In this document: positions 61,017-64,000 of the stretch, piece by piece
Position numbering within the stretch: the stretch's first letter is position 1
How the letters are laid out: every line of letters starts with the position of its first letter
Assembly (NCBI GenBank): GCA_963709765.1
Contig: CAVPXL010000001.1
Location: forward strand, 434,001-498,000
Length of the DNA stretch: 64,000 nucleotides
Reading direction: 5' to 3'
DNA from: Roseitranquillus sp963709765
GTDB taxonomy: Bacteria > Pseudomonadota > Alphaproteobacteria > Rhodobacterales > Rhodobacteraceae
Position numbers and translations under genes: made by a program
The notes under the pieces: generated by a model
What the model saw: the letters and a program-made list of their open reading frames with translations, nothing else
Told to the model about the DNA's origin: nothing
The model's database searches: none

Positions 61017-63911
61017 CTAGCTTTTGTTCTTGAGGCCCATGAGAGCCGCCGCAAAGGGGTTGTCCGGATCGATCCGGTCCTTGCGCTGTTGGGGCTTGGC
61101 TGCGAATGAGCGGGCCTTTTCGGGCTGTTGCTCCTTCGACTTGCCCTTTCGCCGCTCGCCACCCTTGCTCCGGCCCTTGACCTTTTCGCCCGTACCGCCG
61201 CGACGGTCTTCACGACCGCTTCGCCCGCTCCAGGTAAAGGTATAAAAGACTTCGGTCTCCGGCTCCTGCGGGACGGCAGAGACGACATCGGCCACCGGTT
61301 CAGAAAGTGGCGGCGCGGCATCCGGCTGCTGCCCCTGATCCGTTTCACCTGTCATGTCGAGGTCGCTCGCAGCATCGCCGCTCACTGCCATCTCGTCTGC
61401 AGTCTCCCCGGTCGTCTTCTCGGCGGGAGTACCCGGCTCACCGCTGTCTGGCGCTCCGGCCTCGTCAGGCTCTGACGGCTTTGAAGTGTCGGTGGCGGCC
61501 GCATCCTCTACCGGAGGCACGTCGTCCTTCGGTTTCACCACCTGCTTGGGGCGTTCGCCCCGCTCGGCCCGGTACCCCAGCCCCTGCATCAGAGACGCGA
61601 ACTGCTCGAGGGTCAGCCCGGTGATCGACAGCATGTCGGGATTTGCCTCGAACCCGCCGCGGCTGTTTTGCCCCCGAAGCATGTCGGCAAGGCGCTCGAG
61701 CATGTCGATCCGGATCGCCCGATCACCTGCGGCGCGATATCCGGCCATCGGGTGGTAGCCCTTCGGCGTGTCCTTCACGACCGGCACGGTAACCAGGCCG
61801 GGCGGCGGGCTCTCCGGAAACTCGGCCAGACCCCGCGCAAGCGACCACAGCAACAGACGCAACCGGGTTGGCGCGGGTTTCAGCAAAAGCGCCATGAACA
61901 CCGTGAACTGACCGAAGCGCAGTCCATGCTTGCGCAAGGCCGCCCGCGCCTCCTGATCCAGTTCCTTGACCTCCGCAGCAACCTGCTCGCGCGGCAGGAC
62001 ACCCAGCCCTTCCACCATTCGGAACGCGAACCCGCGTGCCAGGCCGGTGAGGGTCTCGTCACGCTGCAGCGCCAGCAATGGCTCGAACAGAGTGGCGATC
62101 TTTCGGTCGATGAAGTGCTGAAGGCGACGCTGCACCTTCTGCGCGATATCGGCCCCCGCCTCATCGTCGACGAAAACTTCGACCTGCGGCTTCAGCGGGT
62201 CGGACCCCGCGACCAGCTTGCCGACCGCGCTGTCGCCCCACATGAGGCCGCCCTGTTCAGTGAAATCGATCTCGGTATCGGGCGCGTTGTAAAACCGGTC
62301 CGCGCGGAGGTGGAATTGAGGCTTCAACGCCTGAATACTTGCCTGCCGCAAGGTCTTGGCCTCGCCGCCCGTGGCGGAGGCATCCTGACGAAAGCGGAAC
62401 CCCTCAAGCCGTCCCACGAACTCGTTCTCGACCGTCACCTCGCCCTTGTCGTTGACTTCGGCCACAAGGTTCTCCCTCTGTTTCAGGCGGCGCAGCAGCA
62501 CGCTTGTCCGACGATCCACGAAACGCTGCGTCAATGCCCCGTGCAGCGCGTCCGACAGACGGTCTTCTACCGCGCGGGTCGCATCGCGCCAATGGATTTC
62601 ATCTTCGACCCAACCGGCTCTTTGCGCGACGTATGTCCACGTCCGCACATAAGCAAGCCGCTTGCTGAGCGCATCGATGTCTCCGTCGCTTCGGTCGATT
62701 CGCGCCAATTGCCGGCGAAGCCAGTCATTCGGCACGCGTCCAGTCTCGTGCAGGAACCCGAATATCCGCTCCAGCATCGAAGCGTGTTCCCCGGCGCTGA
62801 TGCCCCGAAAGTCCGGGATGCGGCAGACGTCCCACAACAGGCGGACCGAGGCCGGATCGCTCGCCCGAGCACGCACCTCGGCCACCTCCGAGAGCGATTT
62901 CAGCGCGCCGAGATCGTCGGCCTCGCGACTGCGCGCGAGCCACTCGTGCTGCGTCGGGGCCTCGAGCGACGCGATCAGCCGGTCAAGCGTGCCGAACTCC
63001 AGGTCCGCGCTGCGCCATTGCAACTTCCGGACCGGGGTGAAGCTGTGGGAGGTGATTGCGTCCACGACATCTTCGGCGATCGGGCGCGCCTCGCCGGTGA
63101 CGCCGAATGTGCCGCTCTTCTGGTAGCGTCCGGCGCGACCGGCGATCTGCGCCAGTTCGTTCGGCGCAAGCGGCCGCATGCGTCGGCCGTCGAACTTCGC
63201 GGTCGACGAAAACGCCACATGGTCGATGTCCAGGTTCAGCCCCATTCCGATCGCGTCCGTGGCGACGAGGTAGTCGACCTCCCCGTTCTGATACATCGCG
63301 ACCTGGGCGTTCCGCGTGCGCGGACTGAGCGCCCCCATGACGACGGCCGCCCCGCCCTTCTGACGACGGATAAGCTCGGCGATGGCATAGACGTTCTCGA
63401 CCGAGAACCCGACAATGGCGCTGCGCGGCCGCATCCGGCTGACCTTGGTCGGACCGGTATAGGCCAGCTGGCTGAAGCGTTCCCGCCGCATGAACTGCAC
63501 GCCCGGCACCAGCGCGGCGATGGCGCTGCGCATCGTGTCCGCGCCCAGGAACAGGGTCTCGTGCAATCCGCGCGCGCGCAGCAGCCGGTCGGTGAAGACA
63601 TGCCCCCGCTCCGGATCGGCGCAGAGCTGGATCTCGTCGATCGCCAGAAACTCGGCGCCCAGCCCCTCGGGCATCGCTTCGACCGTACAGACCCAGTATT
63701 GCGCCCGTTGAGGCACGATCCGCTCCTCGCCCGTCACGAGCGCGACAACCGAGGGCCCACGCAGCGCGACGATCCGGTCGAAGATCTCGCGCGCCAGCAG
63801 ACGCAGCGGCAAGCCGATGACGCCCGTACGATAGGCCAGCATCCGCTCGATCGCGTAGTGTGTCTTGCCGGTGTTGGTGGGACCCAGGATCGCGGCGATG
63901 CGTCCTGCCAT
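61017..63911 (-). CDS. SUV3-like ATP-dependent RNA/DNA helicase
   Basis: 964 aa superfamily 2 helicase. Walker A: LGPTNTGKTHYAIERM (residues 9-24). Walker B: FLAIDEIQLCADPERGHV. Motif III-like: LFLGADTMRS. Motif V: YLVATDAIGMGLNLDIDHVAF. Motif VI: QIAGRAGRYQKSG. The long middle is alphaproteobacterial-type. Then comes a Pro/Glu/Asp-rich segment (about 785-890) and a basic tail rich in Lys, Arg and Gly. It heads an operon with the S4 gene, which fits a role in RNA metabolism. ATG 63911. Confidence 0.92.
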   Translation of the reverse strand: MAGRIAAILGPTNTGKTHYAIERMLAYRTGVIGLPLRLLAREIFDRIVALRGPSVVALVTGEERIVPQRAQYWVCTVEAMPEGLGAEFLAIDEIQLCADPERGHVFTDRLLRARGLHETLFLGADTMRSAIAALVPGVQFMRRERFSQLAYTGPTKVSRMRPRSAIVGFSVENVYAIAELIRRQKGGAAVVMGALSPRTRNAQVAMYQNGEVDYLVATDAIGMGLNLDIDHVAFSSTAKFDGRRMRPLAPNELAQIAGRAGRYQKSGTFGVTGEARPIAEDVVDAITSHSFTPVRKLQWRSADLEFGTLDRLIASLEAPTQHEWLARSREADDLGALKSLSEVAEVRARASDPASVRLLWDVCRIPDFRGISAGEHASMLERIFGFLHETGRVPNDWLRRQLARIDRSDGDIDALSKRLAYVRTWTYVAQRAGWVEDEIHWRDATRAVEDRLSDALHGALTQRFVDRRTSVLLRRLKQRENLVAEVNDKGEVTVENEFVGRLEGFRFRQDASATGGEAKTLRQASIQALKPQFHLRADRFYNAPDTEIDFTEQGGLMWGDSAVGKLVAGSDPLKPQVEVFVDDEAGADIAQKVQRRLQHFIDRKIATLFEPLLALQRDETLTGLARGFAFRMVEGLGVLPREQVAAEVKELDQEARAALRKHGLRFGQFTVFMALLLKPAPTRLRLLLWSLARGLAEFPESPPPGLVTVPVVKDTPKGYHPMAGYRAAGDRAIRIDMLERLADMLRGQNSRGGFEANPDMLSITGLTLEQFASLMQGLGYRAERGERPKQVVKPKDDVPPVEDAAATDTSKPSEPDEAGAPDSGEPGTPAEKTTGETADEMAVSGDAASDLDMTGETDQGQQPDAAPPLSEPVADVVSAVPQEPETEVFYTFTWSGRSGREDRRGGTGEKVKGRSKGGERRKGKSKEQQPEKARSFAAKPQQRKDRIDPDNPFAAALMGLKNKS

Positions 63912-64000
63912 GTGCGCTGGCCTTTCGCGATTTCCTTAGAGTGTCTCGCCCATCGTCCGCACCTCAAGACGCTCCTTTGCATCCTTCACGGCGGGCGCGC

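Overview
The window is chromosomal DNA from a GC-rich alphaproteobacterium, most likely Rhodobacterales (Rhodobacter/Roseobacter relatives). The evidence is a complete division and cell-wall (dcw) cluster in the order typical of that group, including a small DUF2484 gene between murC and murB. It also holds a DUF1127 gene followed by tandem CCTCC-loop hairpins of the CcsR ('cuckoo') RNA family, an UpsM-like terminator in the mraZ leader, and fused Mrp antiporter genes.

Layout. 1-3000: the end of an unknown gene, then recN and bamD. 3100-24400 (minus strand): lpxC, ftsZ, ftsA, ftsQ, ddl, murB, DUF2484, murC, murG, ftsW, murD, mraY, murF, murE, ftsI, ftsL, rsmH, mraZ, read from right to left, mostly with 1-4 bp stop/start overlaps. 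One opposite-strand gene (DUF6151) sits between ftsW and murD. 24400-25525: a divergent control region with the mraZ leader RNA on one side and ccaF1 plus three two-hairpin CcsR-like RNAs on the other. 25600-35500: uvrD/pcrA, an orphan small-RNA candidate, an AhpD-like gene, an FMN alpha-hydroxy-acid dehydrogenase, an EF-hand protein, pyruvate carboxylase, a hydrolase remnant and a TerC-type membrane protein. 35581-40006: tRNA-Gly and the histidine genes hisB, hisH, hisA, hisF, hisE. 40000-42500: CoA-binding and YHS proteins, rlmB and tRNA-Tyr. 42478-44881: a decayed prophage or island inserted at tRNA-Tyr, bounded by a 16-bp direct repeat of the tRNA 3' end. 45000-52500: O-acetylhomoserine sulfhydrylase, a SIMPL protein, a GspL/PilP-like membrane protein, hppD with a divergent Lrp-type regulator, and a Kef antiporter. 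53258-59211: a complete Mrp antiporter operon. 59400-63911: carD, ferredoxin, an S4-domain protein and a SUV3-like helicase.

How they work together. The left third makes lipid II precursor (MurB-MurG, Ddl, MraY) and places it with the divisome (FtsZ, A, Q, W, I, L). LpxC and BamD add the outer-membrane side. MraZ and its leader probably set expression. The his genes form a split operon starting at a clear promoter at 35901-35929. The Mrp and Kef genes handle cation/proton exchange.

Data quality. About nineteen otherwise intact genes or gene segments are broken by single-base indels, nearly all insertions. Ten of them lie between 13.9 and 16.6 kb. I treat these as probable sequence errors and give whole-gene coordinates; real decay is claimed only for the island at 42.5-44.9 kb and the hydrolase remnant near 34.0-34.6 kb.
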